The notes under the pieces: generated by a model
Seen by the model: the letters and a program-made list of their open reading frames with translations, nothing else
What the model was told of the DNA's origin: nothing
Database searches by the model: none
Shown here: in pieces, positions 14,152 through 16,024 of the stretch
Layout of the letters: every line of letters starts with the position of its first letter
Numbering within the stretch: position 1 is the first letter of the stretch
Made by a program: the position numbers and the translations under genes
From: Candidatus Bathyarchaeota archaeon
Lineage (GTDB): Archaea > Thermoproteota > Bathyarchaeia > Bathyarchaeales > DTEX01
Direction: 5' to 3'
Length of the DNA stretch: 16,024 nt
Assembly: GCA_021158305.1 (NCBI GenBank)
Contig: JAGGUU010000190.1
Coordinates: forward strand, 1-16,024

Positions 14152-15570
14152 ATGTTACGCATAGCCCTCGGCGGAATAAGCCATGAATCGAACACATTCA
14201 ACCCGATACATACCGGATTAGAAGACTTCGAAATCATTAGGGGAGAGAATCTCCTAAAGCTCAAGGTATCCAAGTTCCTTCTTGATGCAGGAGTCGACAT
14301 TATTCCAACGATCTACGCTAGGGCTCTCCCATCCGGGATGATCAAGTATGACGCATATATAAGGATGAGAGACGAGCTGATTGGGGGATTACGTGAAGCG
14401 AGAAAGGTTGATGGAGTCTGCCTAATCCTTCATGGAGCAATGGAGATTGAGAAGATTGGAGACGGAGAGAGCGACTTGGTTGAGGCGGTGCGCGAGGCAG
14501 TCGGCGAGGATCCAATAATATCGGCTAGCCTGGATCTGCACGGCAACATCTCCCCAAGGCTTCTGGAGAATGCTGACATTTTAACGGCTTATAGGACGGC
14601 GCCGCATATAGATATTGAGGAGACAAGAATTAGGGCAGCCAGGCTCCTAATAGAATCTTTAAGGAATAAACTGAAACCAAGATCCGTCATGGTTAAGCCG
14701 CCGGTTCTGCTTCCAGGAGAGCTCGTCGTTACAGATGTTGAGCCAGCTTTAAGTCTCTACAGCCAGCTAAGGAAGATCGATGGTATGGAGGGGATTCTAA
14801 GCTCATCTATACTTGTCGGTATGGCGTGGGCTGACAGCCCAGATGCCTCTGCAAGCATTATAGTTACAGCCTCCAATGATAGATACGAAGATAAAGCCCT
14901 CTATGAAGCTTGTAGACTCGCGGAGGATTATTGGAGGCTACGTGAAGAGTTCCATTATGAGGTTGATGTTGGATCTATAGAGGAGACTATAGAGATGGCT
15001 GAATCGTTAAGTGAGACACCCATCTTCATATCGGATTCCGGAGATAACGTAACGGCCGGGGCTGCAGGCGACTTGGCAATCTTCGTCGAGCATCTACTCT
15101 CTAGGAGGGTTAAGGGCGCCGTTGTCGGCGGAATAATAGATCCCATAGCTGTTAAATATTGTAGAGATGCGGGCGTCGGAAGCAACGTAAGGATCGAGAT
15201 AGGAGGGCGACTTGATAACGTCAATGGATATCCAGTTGAGGTTAGGGGGAAGGTCATGAAACTCACTGAGAGAGGAGCAATTCTCAGATCTAACGGAGTC
15301 GATATTTTATTGACAAGCCGGAGAATGGCGTGGATGAGCTTAGAGAGCTTCGAAGCCTTCGGAGTTAACCCCAGAGATTATAGAATCGTCGTGGTCAAGC
15401 TAGGCTATTTGACACCGGACTTTAGGAGAATAGCAGCTAAGTCCATAATGGCCCTATCGCCCGGCTTCACAAATCAAATTCTAAACCAACTAGAATATAG
15501 GAAGGTTAAGAGGCCGCTTTATCCCCTCGATAAAGAATTTTTATGGAAGCCGCCATGCCGAGAGAGCTAG
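14152..15570 (+). CDS. M81 family metallopeptidase (MlrC-like)
   Basis: This 472-residue protein belongs to the M81 / microcystinase C (MlrC) family. The N-terminal MLRIALGGISHESNTFNP is the family hallmark. Probable zinc ligands, by comparison with MlrC, are Asp128 and His130 (SLDLHGN) and His152 (APHIDIEET). CLILHGAME (about res. 90-98) supplies another conserved histidine. The C-terminal MlrC domain starts near residue 270 and includes DSGDNVTAGAAGD. The natural substrate of archaeal members is unknown and probably a small peptide or amide, not microcystin. The frame also has a TTG (14140) and ATG (14146) upstream. The ATG at 14152 fits family N-termini and leaves the inverted repeat untranslated. 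It is monocistronic, divergent from cdc6 and followed by an intergenic stretch. Confidence 0.92.
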   Translation: MLRIALGGISHESNTFNPIHTGLEDFEIIRGENLLKLKVSKFLLDAGVDIIPTIYARALPSGMIKYDAYIRMRDELIGGLREARKVDGVCLILHGAMEIEKIGDGESDLVEAVREAVGEDPIISASLDLHGNISPRLLENADILTAYRTAPHIDIEETRIRAARLLIESLRNKLKPRSVMVKPPVLLPGELVVTDVEPALSLYSQLRKIDGMEGILSSSILVGMAWADSPDASASIIVTASNDRYEDKALYEACRLAEDYWRLREEFHYEVDVGSIEETIEMAESLSETPIFISDSGDNVTAGAAGDLAIFVEHLLSRRVKGAVVGGIIDPIAVKYCRDAGVGSNVRIEIGGRLDNVNGYPVEVRGKVMKLTERGAILRSNGVDILLTSRRMAWMSLESFEAFGVNPRDYRIVVVKLGYLTPDFRRIAAKSIMALSPGFTNQILNQLEYRKVKRPLYPLDKEFLWKPPCRES

Positions 15571-15949
15571 CAACTTAGAATAAAAACTTAGCGGATACTT
15601 AGCGGATGGAAATCGTACTTCTCTCCTCACCACCACTTTACTTCTCTAATTCCTCTAGTTCTTCACTATGAATCACTATCCCAACTATTACTCTAAGTTC
15701 TAATCTGAGATACTTGGCTATCAGTCTTTGGAATGGTGATGCGATAATCCCTTCGACATCTAAACATAAAAGCGGCAACCATCCGCTTAGCCAGCCGTCT
15801 CATTCAGAATGCTGAACATCCTATATTAATGATTCCATAGAAGAAGGAACTAATTCTTAATGAGAAAATCAACACCTCATCTGGAATCGAGTATATGTGG
15901 AAAGCCACCATGCATAGGCTCAAATTCGTCCAGACGTCGACTCTTTTTC
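15571..15949. other. Intergenic stretch between M81 gene and 23S rRNA 3' end
   Basis: This is about 380 bp. I see no tRNA, no 5S rRNA and no transposon remnant. It contains one possible short minus-strand ORF (15638-15778) and a TATA-like element for it. A tandem-like pair of CTTAGCGGAT copies lies near 15587-15606, and a very short GTGG-AAAG-CCAC hairpin near 15898-15909. 5S rRNA is presumably encoded elsewhere, as is common in TACK archaea. Confidence 0.5.
15638..15778 (-). CDS. Possible 46-residue ORF downstream of 23S rRNA
   Basis: This short frame starts at a TTG (15776-15778) and ends at TAA (15638-15640). The product would read like a compact helical/strand protein: an LDVEGIIASPFQRL start, hydrophobic beta-like residues, then an acidic E/L-rich tail. 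Amino-acid balance is protein-like, but length is too small to be sure. A TATA-like element (ATTAATATAG on the minus strand, about 15821-15830) lies about 45 bp upstream. There is no clear ribosome site. The frame is open only to a TGA nine codons before the TTG. It could be a real small gene, the tail of a decayed gene, or chance. Confidence 0.3.
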   Translation of the reverse strand: MPLLCLDVEGIIASPFQRLIAKYLRLELRVIVGIVIHSEELEELEK

Positions 15950-16024
15950 AGCCCGACACCTCGGGCGATTGGGGGCCGCGGGCTGAGCTGGTCGGCCGAA
16001 GCCTTCCAGCTTACACCCCGGCTC
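15950..16024 (-). rRNA. 23S rRNA, 3' terminal part (continues past right edge)
   Basis: Read on the minus strand, the edge sequence begins GAGCCGGGGTGTAAGC. It continues with AAGGCTTCGGCC, CAGCTCAGCCCGCGG and CCCAATCGCCCGAGG. This is the order of motifs at the 3' end of archaeal 23S rRNA (domain VI, helices 98-101), matching the E. coli region GGCCGGGTGTGTAAGC...GAGCTAACCGG...ACTAATGA. The exact mature end is uncertain by several bases. I place it near 15950 because the conserved part ends there. The last bases can form GCCCGA-GGTG-TCGGGC. The rest of the rRNA operon would lie to the right and be transcribed leftward, in the same direction as cdc6. Confidence 0.85.

Noticed and set aside
14955..15266. 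Minus-strand frame of 103 codons within the M81 gene
   Set aside because: It is a shadow of the MlrC C-terminal domain, Ser/Thr/Pro/Leu-rich, with no start signal.
15734..15815. TGATGC and CTGA boxes considered as a C/D box guide RNA
   Set aside because: The C box is imperfect, spacing to the CTGA is too long, and there are no internal C'/D' boxes.
15898..15909. GTGG-AAAG-CCAC mini-hairpin as a structured RNA or tRNA remnant
   Set aside because: A 4-bp stem is expected by chance, and no cloverleaf arms are found around it.
15951..15966. GCCCGA/TCGGGC hairpin considered as a transcription terminator of the rRNA operon
   Set aside because: On the transcribed (minus) strand it is followed by TGAAAAAGAG rather than a T-run, and it overlaps the conserved 23S end.

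Overview
The window is chromosomal DNA from an archaeon. Archaea-specific information-processing genes show this: Dph2, exosome subunit Csl4, RNA polymerase subunit L (Rpb11-like), RadA, Orc1/Cdc6 and a METTL5-like NPPF methyltransferase. TATA boxes sit at archaeal positions, and the end of an archaeal-type 23S rRNA lies at the right edge. No 5S rRNA is visible within about 380 bp downstream of the 23S 3' end. Together with the gene set this suggests a TACK-lineage archaeon. A Bathyarchaeia-like lineage that degrades plant polysaccharide would fit, but this is inference and no species can be named. AGA/AGG arginine codons dominate in most genes.

Left part (1-6.9 kb) is carbon metabolism. It holds the C-terminal part of a probable polysaccharide deacetylase (+), a GH51 alpha-L-arabinofuranosidase (-), a divergently transcribed acetyl-xylan-esterase-like alpha/beta hydrolase (+), GTP-dependent PEP carboxykinase (+) and a conserved but uncharacterised helical protein that looks like an (alpha/alpha)6 barrel (-). 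The first three could act together on arabinoxylan-type hemicellulose, while PEPCK links C4 acids to gluconeogenesis. The deacetylase fragment and the esterase use CGN arginine codons much more than their neighbours, which hints at transfer.

Middle part (6.9-12.4 kb) is core information processing. The run dph2 - METTL5-like methyltransferase - csl4 - rpoL reads as one plus-strand operon covering translation-factor modification, rRNA modification, RNA decay and transcription. A divergent pair follows: an RNase III-fold-like protein (-) and the tRNA t6A enzyme Sua5/TsaC (+). Sua5 ends exactly where the minus-strand radA ends. radA is translationally coupled to a small four-cysteine protein upstream of it.

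Right part (12.4-16 kb) holds an Orc1/Cdc6 replication initiator overlapping a small winged-helix protein (-), an M81 (MlrC-like) metallopeptidase (+), a mostly empty 380-bp stretch with one possible 46-codon ORF (-), and the 3' end of 23S rRNA (-).

No CRISPR, insertion sequence, tRNA or recognisable defence system is visible. The least explained items are three promoter-proximal palindromes (upstream of PEPCK, at the dph2 promoter and at the M81 start), the helical protein, the catalytically altered RNase III-like protein, the four-cysteine protein coupled to radA, and the small ORF behind the 23S gene.
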